In this document: in pieces, positions 9,017 to 16,354 of the stretch
Position numbering within the stretch: the first letter of the stretch is position 1
Layout of the letters: the number at the start of each line of letters is the position of its first letter
NCBI GenBank assembly: GCA_946482595.1
Contig: CAMLSD010000096.1
Location: forward strand, 1-18,026
Length of the DNA: 18,026 nt
From: an uncultured Comamonadaceae bacterium
GTDB lineage: Bacteria > Pseudomonadota > Gammaproteobacteria > Burkholderiales > Burkholderiaceae
Reading direction: 5' to 3'
The notes under the pieces: generated by a model
What the model saw: the letters and a program-made list of their open reading frames with translations, nothing else
Database searches by the model: none
What the model was told of the DNA's origin: nothing
Translations under genes and position numbers: made by a program

Positions 9017-10807
9017 ATGACCTCCATAGCCGACCGACTCACCGCCCTGCGCACTGCCTTGCGTGACCATCAGCTCGCTGCGTGGCTGGCGCCCACGTCC
9101 GACCCGCACCTGTCCGAGTACCTGCCCGATCACTGGAAGGCCCGCGAATGGCTGTGCGGCTTCACCGGCTCGATGGGCACCTTGATCGTCACGCCCGACT
9201 TTGCCGGGCTGTGGGCCGACAGCCGCTACTGGTCGCAGGCCGAGGCCCAGCTGGCCGGTACCGGGATTGCGTTGATGAAGATCCCGTCCGGGGTCAGCCT
9301 GCAGCACATCGACTGGCTGGCCGAGCAGGTGCCGGCCGGGCAGCAGGTGGGGGTGGACGGCATGGTGCTGGGCCTGGCTCACGCGCGCGCGCTCGAGGCC
9401 GCACTGACACCGCGTGGTGTCGGGCTGCGCACCGATCTGGACCTGCCCGGCCAGGTCTGGGCCGATCGCCCGCCGCTGCCGCGTGCACCGGTCAGTGAAC
9501 ACCGCCCACCGCATGCCGTGCGCAGCCGCGCTGACAAGCTCGCCGCCGTACGCGAGGCCATGCGTGCCCAGGGCGCCCGCTGGCACCTGATCTCCACCCT
9601 GGACGACCTCGCGTGGCTGTTCAATCTGAGAGGCAGCGACGTGACCTACAACCCGGTCTTCCTCGGCCACGTGCTGGTGGGCGAGACGACCGCCACGCTG
9701 TACGTCGATGCGGCCAAGGTCGACGCCGGACTGCGCGACGCCCTGGCACACGACGGTGTGCAGCTGGCGCCCTACGAAACCATCGCCGCCGCGCTTGCAG
9801 CACTGCCGGCCGGGGACTCGCTGCTGCTCGACCCGCGGCGCATCACGCTGGGCCTGCGCCAGGCCGTGCCGGCGGCGGTCCATGTGGTCGAAGGCATCAA
9901 CCCGACCACACTGGCCAAGTCGCGCAAGAGCGCGGCCGAGGCCGAGCACATCCGCGCGACGATGGAAAGCGACGGCGCGGCGCTGGCCGAGTTTTTTGCC
10001 TGGTTCGAGCAGGCCCTGGGCCGCGATCGCATCACCGAGCTCACGATCGACGAGCGCATCACCGCCGCCCGGGCCCGCCGGCCGGGGTATGTGTGCCCGA
10101 GCTTCTCGACGATTGCCGGCTTCAATGCCAACGGTGCGCTGCCGCACTACCGCGCCACGCCCGAATCGCATGCGGTGATCGAAGGGCATGGCCTGCTGCT
10201 GATCGACTCCGGAGGCCAGTACCTGGGTGGCACCACCGACATCACCCGTGTGGTGCCGGTGGGCGAGCCGAGCGCGGCGCAGCGCCGCGACTTCACCCTG
10301 GTGCTCAAGGCGATGATGGCGCTGTCGCGGGCACAGTTTCCGCTGGGCATCCGCTCACCGCTGGTCGATGCGATCGCGCGTGCGCCGCTGTGGGCCGAAG
10401 GCCTGGATTACGGCCACGGCACCGGCCACGGCGTGGGCTACTTCCTCAATGTGCATGAGGGCCCGCAGGTGATCAGCTACCACGCGGCGCCCGACCCCCA
10501 CACGGCCATGCAGCCCGGCATGATCACCTCGATCGAGCCGGGACTGTATCGGCCGGGCCAGTGGGGCGTGCGCATCGAGAACCTCGCCATGAACCAGCCG
10601 GCCGTCACCAGCGAGTTCGGCGAGTTCCTGCGTTTCGAGACCCTCACGCTGTGTCCGATCGACACCCGATGCATCGAGCTGGCGCTGCTGCGGGAGGACG
10701 AACGGGCCTGGCTCAACACCTACCATGCCACCGTGCGCGAACGGGTGCTGCCGCATGTGCAGGGCGACGCGCGGGCCTGGCTGCTCAGGCGCACCGAGCC
10801 CGTCTGA
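9017..10807 (+). CDS. Xaa-Pro aminopeptidase, M24B family, long form
   Basis: This 596-residue metallopeptidase removes N-terminal residues preceding proline. Its length and the opening APTSDPHLSEYLPDHWKARE match the three-domain cytosolic form (eukaryotic XPNPEP1-like) rather than the roughly 440-residue E. coli PepP. Two creatinase-like N-terminal domains (about 1-310) precede the pita-bread catalytic domain. Dinuclear metal ligands are all present: Asp397 and Asp408 (DSGG...TTDITR), His471 (in HGTGHGVG), Glu507 (SIEPGLY) and Glu521 (RIENL), with His480 in VHEGP near the active site. I prefer ATG 9017, where similarity to the family begins; the frame also opens at GTG 8969. Neither start has a strong Shine-Dalgarno, and CACAAT at 8961-8966 might be a -10. 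The MFS gene follows after 71 bases. Confidence 0.94.
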   Translation: MTSIADRLTALRTALRDHQLAAWLAPTSDPHLSEYLPDHWKAREWLCGFTGSMGTLIVTPDFAGLWADSRYWSQAEAQLAGTGIALMKIPSGVSLQHIDWLAEQVPAGQQVGVDGMVLGLAHARALEAALTPRGVGLRTDLDLPGQVWADRPPLPRAPVSEHRPPHAVRSRADKLAAVREAMRAQGARWHLISTLDDLAWLFNLRGSDVTYNPVFLGHVLVGETTATLYVDAAKVDAGLRDALAHDGVQLAPYETIAAALAALPAGDSLLLDPRRITLGLRQAVPAAVHVVEGINPTTLAKSRKSAAEAEHIRATMESDGAALAEFFAWFEQALGRDRITELTIDERITAARARRPGYVCPSFSTIAGFNANGALPHYRATPESHAVIEGHGLLLIDSGGQYLGGTTDITRVVPVGEPSAAQRRDFTLVLKAMMALSRAQFPLGIRSPLVDAIARAPLWAEGLDYGHGTGHGVGYFLNVHEGPQVISYHAAPDPHTAMQPGMITSIEPGLYRPGQWGVRIENLAMNQPAVTSEFGEFLRFETLTLCPIDTRCIELALLREDERAWLNTYHATVRERVLPHVQGDARAWLLRRTEPV

Positions 10808-10878
10808 ACCCGCCGCGGCGCAGCACGCTTAGTTCACTTGGCAAATAATGGCCGGCTCCCCCCGACCAGGACGGCCCA

Positions 10879-12126
10879 TTGAACGACCCCGCCAACGCAT
10901 CCACCCTGTCGCCACGCAATGAGCGCTGGCTGCTGTTCAGCCTGACGGGCGTGCAGTTCACGCACATCGTCGACTTCATGATCATGATGCCGCTCGGACC
11001 GCAGTTCACGCGGCTGTTCGGCATCAGCGACGCGCAGTTCGGTGTGCTGGTGTCGGCCTACACGCTGGCGGCCGGTGCTTCGGGCCTGCTGGCGTCGAGC
11101 TACATCGACCGCTTCGAGCGCAAGCGGCTGTTGCTGTGGCTGTATGCCGGGTTTGCGCTGGCCACGCTCGCCTGCGGCCTGGCGCCCACCTACGGGCTGC
11201 TGATGGCCGCACGTGTGCTGGCCGGGTTGTTCGGCGGTGTGATGGGCGCGCTGGTGCAGACCATGGTGGGTGATGCCATCCCGTTCGAGCGCCGTGGTCG
11301 TGCGATGGGCATGGTGATGTCCTCGTTTGCGATGGCCACCGTGGCCGGCGTGCCCGCCTCGCTGTGGCTGGCCGAGTGGCTGGGCTGGCATGCGCCCTTC
11401 ATTGCGATCGCGGCGTTGTCCGGACTGATCTGGCTGGCGGCCAGCTACAGCCTGCCGGTGCTGGCCGGGCATCTGCAGACGCAACGCACGTTGTCCGCCT
11501 GGCAGGGTGTGCTGCATGTGCTGCGCGATGCCAACCATTGGCGTGCGTTCACGCTGTCGGCGCTGATGATGACGGCAAGTTTTGTCGTGATCCCCTACCT
11601 CACGATCTACTCGACCACCAACGTGGGCATCCGCACCGACCAGATCCCGGTGATCTATCTCGTGGGCGGGCTGGCCACGCTGGTGTCGGCACGGGTCTGG
11701 GGTGTGCTGGCCGATCGCTGGGGAAAGGTGCGCACGCTGCGGCTCGTGGCGATCTGCTCGATGGTGCCGATCCTGGCCACGACCCACCTGGTGCCGGTGC
11801 CGTTCTGGGTGGTGCTGATCGTGACCACCGCGTTTTTCGTGTTCGTGTCAGGCCGCATGGTGCCCGGCATGGCCATCATCACCTCGGCCGCGCAGCCGCA
11901 CTGGCGCGGCACCTTCATGAGCCTGAACTCGGCCGTGCAGTCGGCTGCGATGGGCGTGGCGGCGCTGGTGGGGGGCTTGCTGATCCATCGCTCGCCGGCC
12001 GGGCTGGTGCAGGGCTACGACTGGGCCGGCTGGGTGGCCGTGGCGACCACCCTCGTGCTGCTGCCGCTGGCGGGGCGCGTGAAGATGTTCACAGCCCGGC
12101 CTGACGTGGTGCACAACGAGCAATGA
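10879..12126 (+). CDS. MFS transporter (drug:H+ antiporter-like)
   Basis: The 415-residue protein has the hydrophobic pattern of about twelve transmembrane helices. After TM1 (with D32 in HIVDFMIMMPLG) and TM2 comes the MFS motif A loop, GLLASSYIDRFERKR (69-83, D77-R78), and a second Gly/Arg-rich loop, FERRGRAMGM, in the middle of the first half. These are features of the DHA1 exporter group (AraJ-like). The substrate cannot be predicted. The start is TTG at 10879 with AGGA eight bases upstream. AATAAT at 10844-10849 is a weak -10 candidate. The gene occupies the position directly upstream of hpf where rpoN is found in many proteobacteria. Confidence 0.9.
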   Translation: MNDPANASTLSPRNERWLLFSLTGVQFTHIVDFMIMMPLGPQFTRLFGISDAQFGVLVSAYTLAAGASGLLASSYIDRFERKRLLLWLYAGFALATLACGLAPTYGLLMAARVLAGLFGGVMGALVQTMVGDAIPFERRGRAMGMVMSSFAMATVAGVPASLWLAEWLGWHAPFIAIAALSGLIWLAASYSLPVLAGHLQTQRTLSAWQGVLHVLRDANHWRAFTLSALMMTASFVVIPYLTIYSTTNVGIRTDQIPVIYLVGGLATLVSARVWGVLADRWGKVRTLRLVAICSMVPILATTHLVPVPFWVVLIVTTAFFVFVSGRMVPGMAIITSAAQPHWRGTFMSLNSAVQSAAMGVAALVGGLLIHRSPAGLVQGYDWAGWVAVATTLVLLPLAGRVKMFTARPDVVHNEQ

Positions 12127-12190
12127 TCGCCCAAAAACGGCCCCTCGTGGGGACTCCCGGCGCCCCATTTCGGGTATTCCCGTCATCGGC

Positions 12191-12219
12191 TTGTCACGAT
12201 CTGGTGGTGGGAGCACACT
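12191..12219 (+). promoter_or_regulatory. Candidate sigma-70 promoter of hpf
   Basis: TTGTCA (12191-12196) is followed after exactly 17 bases by CACACT (12214-12219). The -35 matches the consensus at five of six positions, the -10 at three. The predicted start near 12226 gives a leader of about 65 nt holding the two hairpins described for hpf. Confidence 0.4.
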
Positions 12220-12245
12220 GGGCTCGAGCCTGTCGCCGGAATCGC

Positions 12246-12264
12246 GTCCGGAGCGCTCCGGGAC
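12246..12264 (+). promoter_or_regulatory. Palindrome/hairpin in the hpf leader
   Basis: CCGGAGCGCTCCGG (12248-12261) is a perfect 14-bp palindrome. As RNA it gives CCGGA/UCCGG with a GCGC loop, extended by GU/AC across a bulged G. It ends about 17 nt before the Shine-Dalgarno. It could be a protein-binding palindrome or a leader stem; its role is unknown. Confidence 0.5.
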
Positions 12265-12272
12265 GGCTCCAG

Positions 12273-12287
12273 TCCTTTGAAAGGAGG
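12273..12287 (+). promoter_or_regulatory. Strong Shine-Dalgarno of hpf inside a small hairpin
   Basis: AAGGAGG (12281-12287) lies four bases before ATG 12292 and fixes that start against an in-frame TTG at 12277. The preceding bases TCCTT (12273-12277) pair with AAGGA (12281-12285) across a three-base loop, so part of the ribosome-binding site can be masked. Confidence 0.75.
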
Positions 12288-12291
12288 CTTT

Positions 12292-12645
12292 ATGAACTTG
12301 ACGATCAGCGGCCATCACCTTGAAGTGACACCTGCTCTGCGAGAGTACGTGCTCACGAAGCTGGACCGGGTCACCCGGCATTTTGATCAGGTGGTGGATG
12401 TCAACGTGCTCCTCACTGTCGAGAAACTCAAGGAAAAGGAACGTCGCCAGAAAGCCGAAGTGACACTGCACGTGAAGGGCAAGGACATCTTCGTCGAAAC
12501 CTCACACGAAGACCTGTACGCCGCGATCGACCAATTGATGGACAAGCTGGACCGACAAGTGGTCAAGCACAAGGGCCGTCTGCAGGACCATCACCATGAA
12601 TCGCCCAAGCGCATGAACGGTGCGCTGGCCGATGGTACACAGTGA
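12292..12645 (+). CDS. hpf: Ribosome hibernation promoting factor
   Basis: HPF binds the 30S decoding region and dimerises or silences 70S ribosomes in stationary phase or starvation. The 117-residue protein has the beta-alpha-beta3-alpha fold of the S30AE/HPF family: [20 protein letters not shown] at the start, then KADVxLHVKG-like strands ([18 protein letters not shown], 54-71), then the helix [21 protein letters not shown]. It is the short type with a modest C-terminal extension, lacking the dimerisation domain of long HPF. The start at 12292 follows a perfect AAGGAGG. As in E. coli it lies upstream of ptsN, but rpoN is not upstream, and a strong terminator separates hpf from ptsN here. 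Confidence 0.96.
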   Translation: MNLTISGHHLEVTPALREYVLTKLDRVTRHFDQVVDVNVLLTVEKLKEKERRQKAEVTLHVKGKDIFVETSHEDLYAAIDQLMDKLDRQVVKHKGRLQDHHHESPKRMNGALADGTQ

Positions 12646-12672
12646 GTCCGTGCACACATCCACGAACTCTCG

Positions 12673-12700
12673 GCGGCCTTCGGGCCGCTTTTGTCTTGTT
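12673..12700 (+). terminator. Intrinsic terminator after hpf
   Basis: GCGGCC (12673-12678), loop TTCG, GGCCGC (12683-12688) form a perfect six-pair GC stem with a stable UUCG-type loop, directly followed by TTTTGTCTTGTT. It begins 27 bases after the hpf stop and should isolate hpf from ptsN. Confidence 0.88.
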
Positions 12701-12715
12701 GGGATTGCAACACCC

Positions 12716-12746
12716 GCTTGCTGCGCCGCAACAAGCTGTGCACAAT
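12716..12746 (+). promoter_or_regulatory. Hairpin overlapping a second possible ptsN promoter
   Basis: GCTTG (12716-12720) pairs with CAAGC (12732-12736), with TGC/GCA nested inside and one mismatch. The same bases hold TTGCTG (12718-12723), which is 17 bases from CACAAT (12741-12746), a moderate -35/-10 pair. Whether the site acts as a promoter or as an RNA structure cannot be decided from sequence. Confidence 0.3.
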
Positions 12747-12767
12747 CCCTCGAACAGGTGGGGAGCC

Positions 12768-12789
12768 TTCCCTACCCCCATTGGGGGGG
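12768..12789. repeat. TTCC-ACCCCC/GGGGGG palindrome upstream of ptsN
   Basis: TTCCCTACCCCC (12768-12779), the three bases ATT, then GGGGGGG (12783-12789) form a C-run/G-run inverted repeat. It resembles the element at 34-53 (TTCCTTGACCCCC followed by a G run). The G run leads straight into the GCTTCC that precedes the TATAAT. Confidence 0.55.
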
Positions 12790-12794
12790 CTTCC

Positions 12795-12800
12795 TATAAT
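12795..12800 (+). promoter_or_regulatory. TATAAT -10 element of ptsN(-hprK)
   Basis: This is a perfect TATAAT with a predicted start near 12807 and a leader of about 63 nt to ptsN. No recognisable -35 lies at 16-18 bases; the region there is CTACCCCCAT. The twelve bases GCTTCCTATAAT (12789-12800) recur exactly before leuS (17502-17513). Confidence 0.6.
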
Positions 12801-12869
12801 GCAACGTTTTGTCACTGACACGCGTGGGCCCAGGTTGGCAACAGCCGAAAGGCCGGGCGCGGTGACCTC

Positions 12870-13340
12870 ATGAACCGTCTCGCCGCCATCCTTCCCGTCA
12901 GCAATGTGCTGGTGAATGTGGAAGCAACCAGCAAGAAGCGTGCCTTTGAGCAGGCGGGTCTGCTGTTCGAGAACCAGCATGCCATCGCGCGTGCCACGGT
13001 GACGGACAACCTGTTCGCCCGCGAACGCCTGGGCTCCACCGGCCTGGGGCATGGTGTGGCCATTCCGCACGGCCGTATCAAGGGCCTGAAGAATCCGCTG
13101 GCGGCAGTGCTGCGTGTGGACCAGGCCATTCCCTTCGATGCGCCCGACGACGAGCCGGTCAGCCTGCTGATCTTCCTGCTGGTGCCCGAGGCAGCGACCC
13201 AGCGGCACCTGGAGATCCTCTCCGAGATTGCCGAACTGCTGTCCGACCGCGAACTGCGCGAGCGGCTCAAGACCGAGCCCGAAGCGGCCAAGGTCCACGA
13301 GCTGATCTCCACCTGGGAACCGCTGAAGTCCGTCGCCTGA
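12870..13340 (+). CDS. ptsN: Nitrogen-PTS EIIA component (PtsN)
   Basis: EIIA-Ntr is a 156-residue cytoplasmic phosphocarrier at the end of the PtsP-NPr relay. It carries no sugar but regulates potassium, nitrogen and stress functions through its phosphorylation state. The phosphorylated His67 lies in the signature GLGHGVAIPHGR. VSLLIFLLVPEAATQRHLEIL (about 92-112) is the typical later segment, as is the closing acidic and Leu-rich helix. ATG 12870 has a modest GGTGA upstream. hprK starts 43 bases after the stop, so the two probably form one transcript, linking the nitrogen PTS to HPr serine phosphorylation. Confidence 0.96.
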   Translation: MNRLAAILPVSNVLVNVEATSKKRAFEQAGLLFENQHAIARATVTDNLFARERLGSTGLGHGVAIPHGRIKGLKNPLAAVLRVDQAIPFDAPDDEPVSLLIFLLVPEAATQRHLEILSEIAELLSDRELRERLKTEPEAAKVHELISTWEPLKSVA

Positions 13341-13383
13341 GCCGTGACACCGAAGGACGGACCGACACTGAAGTGAGCGCCGG

Positions 13384-14340
13384 TTGAAACCTTCCGTCAT
13401 CAGCGCCGAGGCGCTTTTCGAGGCCCAGCGGGCCGATCTCAAGTGGCAATGGATTGCCGGCCATGCCCACCCCGAGCGTCGATTTGACGAAGTGGCGGTG
13501 CGCGACGCGCAGTCGGCGGCCGATCTGGTCGGTTACCTCAACTACATCCATCCCTACCGTGTGCAGATCGTCGGTCGCCGCGAGGTGCAGTACCTCGCCG
13601 AGGCCACCGCCGAGGACCAGGCGCGCCGCATCTCGCGCATCGTCACGCTGGAGCCACCCGTGCTGGTGGTGGCCGATGGTCAGACGCCGCCCGATCAGCT
13701 CGTGGCGATGTGCGAGCGGGCCGAGATCCCGCTGTTTGTCACCGAGGAGTCCGCCGGTTTCGTGATCGACGTGATGCGCAGCTATCTGTCGCTGCACTTC
13801 GCGGAACGCACGACACGCCACGGCGTGTTCATGGACATCCTGGGCCTGGGGGTCCTGCTGACCGGCGAGTCCGGGCTGGGCAAGAGCGAACTCGGCCTGG
13901 AGCTGATCTCGCGTGGCAACGGCCTGGTCGCCGACGATGCGGTCGACCTCTTCCGGGTGTCGCAGTCGGCGATCGAAGGGCGCTGCCCCGAGCTGCTGAT
14001 GAACCTGCTCGAGGTGCGCGGCATCGGCCTGCTGGACATCAAGGCGATCTTTGGCGAGACGGCGGTGCGCCGCAAGATGCGCCTCAAGCTCATCGTGCAC
14101 CTGGTGCGCAAGGAAACCCTGGAACGCGAGTTCGAGCGCCTGCCCTACGAGCCGCTGTACGAGGACATCCTGGGCGTGCCGGTGCGCAAGGTGGTGATCG
14201 CGGTGGACGCCGGCCGCAACCTGGCCGTGCTGGTCGAGGCGGCCGTGCGCAACTCCATCCTGCAGCTGCGCGGCATCGACACCTACAAGGAATTCATCGA
14301 GCGTCACCAGCGTGCGATGGAGCGTGGTGACGAGGTCTGA
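13384..14340 (+). CDS. hprK: HPr kinase/phosphorylase
   Basis: HprK phosphorylates a serine of HPr with ATP or pyrophosphate, and removes that phosphate. The 318-residue protein has an N-terminal domain (about 1-130), then His146 in TRHGVFMDI and the P-loop GESGLGKS (161-168). The family signature follows, beginning [20 protein letters not shown], then a C-terminal helix region, [20 protein letters not shown]. In betaproteobacteria this enzyme coexists with an incomplete PTS and is thought to be regulatory. The start is TTG at 13384; no other in-frame start retains the family's N terminus. It converges with fur over a 42-bp gap. No rapZ follows, unlike in many relatives. Confidence 0.96.
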   Translation: MKPSVISAEALFEAQRADLKWQWIAGHAHPERRFDEVAVRDAQSAADLVGYLNYIHPYRVQIVGRREVQYLAEATAEDQARRISRIVTLEPPVLVVADGQTPPDQLVAMCERAEIPLFVTEESAGFVIDVMRSYLSLHFAERTTRHGVFMDILGLGVLLTGESGLGKSELGLELISRGNGLVADDAVDLFRVSQSAIEGRCPELLMNLLEVRGIGLLDIKAIFGETAVRRKMRLKLIVHLVRKETLEREFERLPYEPLYEDILGVPVRKVVIAVDAGRNLAVLVEAAVRNSILQLRGIDTYKEFIERHQRAMERGDEV

Positions 14341-14385
14341 GCGCTCCTGATCGCGCCTCCCCGCCTCGCGCGGGCCGGGCGCTCA
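14338..14385. terminator. Possible bidirectional hairpin between hprK and fur
   Basis: TGAGCGC (14338-14344) and GCGCTCA (14379-14385) form a perfect 7-bp inverted repeat built from the two facing stop codons. CCCGC (14360-14364) and GCGGG (14370-14374) form an inner stem. No T-run follows on either side, so termination is plausible but not shown. Confidence 0.4.
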
Positions 14386-14817
14386 GCGTTCGCCGGCCTG
14401 GCCCTTGCAGCCTTCGCGGCCGCACACCACGTAAAGCGCGAGCGAATGGTCCTGCAGCTCGTAGCCGCGATCCTTGGCGATCTGCTGCTGGCGCCGTTCG
14501 ATCTCGGCGTCGTAGAACTCCTCGACCCGGCCACACACCACACACACGAGGTGATCGTGGTGCTTGCCTTCATTGAGCTCGAACACGGCCTTGCCGGCCT
14601 CGAAGTGATTGCGCGACAGCAACCCGGCCTGCTCGAACTGCATCAGCACGCGGTACACCGTGGCCAGGCCGATGTCCGAGCCCTCGGCCAGCAGCGCCTT
14701 GTAGACATCTTCGGCCGTCATGTGACGCTGGGCGCCGGACTGGAAGACTTCCAGGATCTTCAGACGGGGGAGGGTGGCCTTCAGGCCGCTGCTCTTGAGT
14801 TCGTCGACGTTGGTCAT
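14383..14817 (-). CDS. fur: Ferric uptake regulator
   Basis: Fur is the Fe(II)-dependent repressor of iron acquisition. This 144-residue protein has the winged-helix DNA-binding half with [17 protein letters not shown] (51-67). The metal-binding hinge is HHDHLVC (86-92). Cys pairs C92/C95 and C132/C137 match structural zinc sites. The start is ATG 14817, giving [18 protein letters not shown], the usual Fur N terminus; the frame stays open upstream to 15039 but that would cover the bamE promoter and start. It is divergent from bamE and convergent with hprK. I see no good 19-bp Fur box in the intergenic region, so autoregulation is not supported by eye. Confidence 0.97.
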   Translation of the reverse strand: MTNVDELKSSGLKATLPRLKILEVFQSGAQRHMTAEDVYKALLAEGSDIGLATVYRVLMQFEQAGLLSRNHFEAGKAVFELNEGKHHDHLVCVVCGRVEEFYDAEIERRQQQIAKDRGYELQDHSLALYVVCGREGCKGQAGER

Positions 14818-14843
14818 GTGCGGCTCCGTGCGCGATGGGCCGC

Positions 14844-14874
14844 TTGAAGCATCGGCGAGCCCACCCGGTAGAAT
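14844..14874 (+). promoter_or_regulatory. Candidate bamE promoter
   Basis: TTGAAG (14844-14849) and TAGAAT (14869-14874) are separated by 19 bases, longer than ideal. The predicted start near 14881 leaves a leader of about 50 nt. It overlaps the proposed fur start region on the other strand. Confidence 0.4.
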
Positions 14875-14880
14875 CTTCGG

Positions 14881-14906
14881 ATCATATCGAGGTTGTGCGG
14901 CGTCAA
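14881..14906 (-). promoter_or_regulatory. Candidate fur promoter
   Basis: On the minus strand TATGAT (14886-14881) is a good -10. The nearest -35-like hexamer, TTGACG (14906-14901), is only 14 bases away, which is short. Transcription would start near 14874, inside the bamE -10, so the two promoters face each other. Confidence 0.3.
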
Positions 14907-14929
14907 GCCGCGCCGGCAGACAAATCCCT

Positions 14930-15460
14930 ATGTCGACTTTCATTCGGTGGAGCCTGCGCTCCGGTGGCCTGTGTGCCCTGACGCTGCTTGCGGCATGCGG
15001 CTCGCTGCAATCGTCGGACAACTTCCTCGGTGTCGTCACGCCCTACCGGATCGAAGTGGTCCAGGGCAACGTCGTGACCCGCGAGATGGCCGAGCTGGTC
15101 AAGCCCGGCATGAGCCGTGCGCAGGTGCGCGATGCGCTGGGCTCGCCGCTGCTGACCGACATCTTCCACGCCGACCGCTGGGACTACATGTTCACCATCC
15201 GGCGCCAGGGCGCCGAACCGCAGCGTCGCCGGGTCACGGTCTTTTTCGAGGGCGAACAGCTGGCCCGTCTGGAGGCCGACGAACTCCCTGCCGAAGAAGA
15301 GTTCGTCAATGCGATCAACGTCTTCCGCAAGCCTTCGTCGCTGCCGCGCCTGGAGCTGACCGAGGAGCAGGTGAAGGCCCTGCCGGTGCCGCCACGCAAG
15401 CCCGAACCCGCTGCCACGGCCCAGGCGCCCCGCCGCGACTATCCCCCGCTGGAGCGATGA
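14930..15460 (+). CDS. bamE: Outer-membrane assembly lipoprotein BamE (SmpA/OmlA)
   Basis: BamE is a lipoprotein of the BAM complex that inserts beta-barrel proteins in the outer membrane. The 176-residue protein has a lipoprotein signal with lipobox LLAAC (lipidated Cys23). The SmpA/OmlA fold follows: [12 protein letters not shown] (39-50), the helix motif [20 protein letters not shown] (56-75), [10 protein letters not shown] (83-92) and [16 protein letters not shown] (102-117). A Pro/Ala-rich disordered tail (about 150-176) goes beyond the E. coli protein. I start at 14930 because it gives a proper signal peptide; the open frame extends upstream into the fur start. It is divergent from fur and lies 72 bases before dapB, probably co-transcribed with it. 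Confidence 0.95.
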   Translation: MSTFIRWSLRSGGLCALTLLAACGSLQSSDNFLGVVTPYRIEVVQGNVVTREMAELVKPGMSRAQVRDALGSPLLTDIFHADRWDYMFTIRRQGAEPQRRRVTVFFEGEQLARLEADELPAEEEFVNAINVFRKPSSLPRLELTEEQVKALPVPPRKPEPAATAQAPRRDYPPLER

Positions 15461-15464
15461 TCCT

Positions 15465-15484
15465 GGCACGCCACCCGACGTGCC
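15465..15484 (+). other. Hairpin between bamE and dapB
   Basis: GGCACG (15465-15470) and CGTGCC (15479-15484) form a perfect six-pair stem with an eight-base loop, five bases after the bamE stop. No T-run follows. It may protect the bamE mRNA end or attenuate read-through into dapB; neither can be shown here. Confidence 0.45.
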
Positions 15485-15532
15485 CACTCCCATCACCCCC
15501 GGACCGACCGAACCCACCTTGCCATCGTTGAC

Positions 15533-16354
15533 ATGAATCTACGCATCGCCATTGCCGGGAGTTCCGGCCGCATGGGTCGCACCCTGATCGAGGCCGTGCT
15601 GGCGGCCGACGACTGCCAGCTTGCCGGTGCACTGGACGTCGCCGGCAGCCCCGCGCTGGGCCAGGATGCTTCGGCCTTCCTGGGCCAGGCCAGCGGGGTG
15701 ATCATCACCGACGACCTGCGCCGTGCGCTGCAGGGTGTCGACGTGCTGATCGACTTCACCCGCCCCGAAGGCACGATGGCCCATCTGGAGCTGTGCCGCG
15801 AACTGGGCGTGAAGGCCGTGGTCGGCACCACCGGCTTCAGTGAGGCTCAGAAGGCCCGCATCGGCGAGATCGCCCGCGACATCGCCGTCGTGATGGCACC
15901 CAACATGAGCGTGGGCGTCAACGTGGTGCTCAAGCTGCTGGAAACCGCCGCCCGTGCGCTGGCGCAGGGGTACGACATCGAGATCATCGAGGCCCATCAC
16001 CGCCACAAGGTCGACGCGCCCAGCGGCACGGCGCTCAAGATGGGTGAGGTCGTGGCCCAGGCGATCGGCCGTGACCTCAAGAGCTGTGCCGTGTATGGCC
16101 GTGAAGGTGTCACCGGCGAACGCGACCCGTCCACCATCGGATTTGCCACGGTGCGTGGCGGCGACATCGTCGGTGACCACACGGTGCTGTTTGCCGGCAC
16201 CGGCGAGCGCATCGAGATCACGCACAAGTCCTCCAGCCGCGCCACCTACGCGCAGGGCAGCCTGCGTGCGGCCCGCTTCCTGAAGCAGCACGCGCACGGC
16301 CTGTACGGCATGGACGAGGTGCTGGGCATGGCCGGCGGTGGCGCCGGGCAGTGA
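15533..16354 (+). CDS. dapB: 4-hydroxy-tetrahydrodipicolinate reductase
   Basis: DapB reduces 4-hydroxy-tetrahydrodipicolinate with NAD(P)H in the diaminopimelate/lysine pathway, supplying peptidoglycan and lysine. The 273-residue protein starts with the dinucleotide-binding motif [12 protein letters not shown] (5-16). It contains DFTRPEG, GTTGF and APNMSVGVN, and the catalytic signature [15 protein letters not shown] (His155 and Lys159 equivalent to E. coli His159 and Lys163). ATG 15533 leaves almost no N-terminal excess. There is no clear Shine-Dalgarno. Its stop overlaps the GTG start of the ExbB-like gene by four bases (GTGA), indicating translational coupling. Confidence 0.97.
   Translation: MNLRIAIAGSSGRMGRTLIEAVLAADDCQLAGALDVAGSPALGQDASAFLGQASGVIITDDLRRALQGVDVLIDFTRPEGTMAHLELCRELGVKAVVGTTGFSEAQKARIGEIARDIAVVMAPNMSVGVNVVLKLLETAARALAQGYDIEIIEAHHRHKVDAPSGTALKMGEVVAQAIGRDLKSCAVYGREGVTGERDPSTIGFATVRGGDIVGDHTVLFAGTGERIEITHKSSSRATYAQGSLRAARFLKQHAHGLYGMDEVLGMAGGGAGQ

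Noticed and set aside
8993..10189. Long minus-strand open frames opposite the aminopeptidase, and likewise opposite the MFS gene (10834-11787), hprK (13267-14307) and exbD (16905-17639)
   Set aside because: All are codon-opposite shadows of strongly supported genes, expected at this G+C content.
12127..12190. Terminator after the MFS gene (GCCCC-TCGT-GGGG near 12140)
   Set aside because: The stem is only four or five pairs with no following T-run; too weak to call.
14860..14900. Fur box for autoregulation in the fur-bamE gap
   Set aside because: GATCATATC is only loosely similar to part of the consensus, and no 19-bp GATAATGATAATCATTATC-like site is present.
14818..15039. Upstream extension of fur to 15039, and the equivalent extension of bamE to 14774
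   Set aside because: Each would run across the promoter and start of the divergent neighbour; the chosen starts give the normal Fur N terminus and a proper BamE lipobox.
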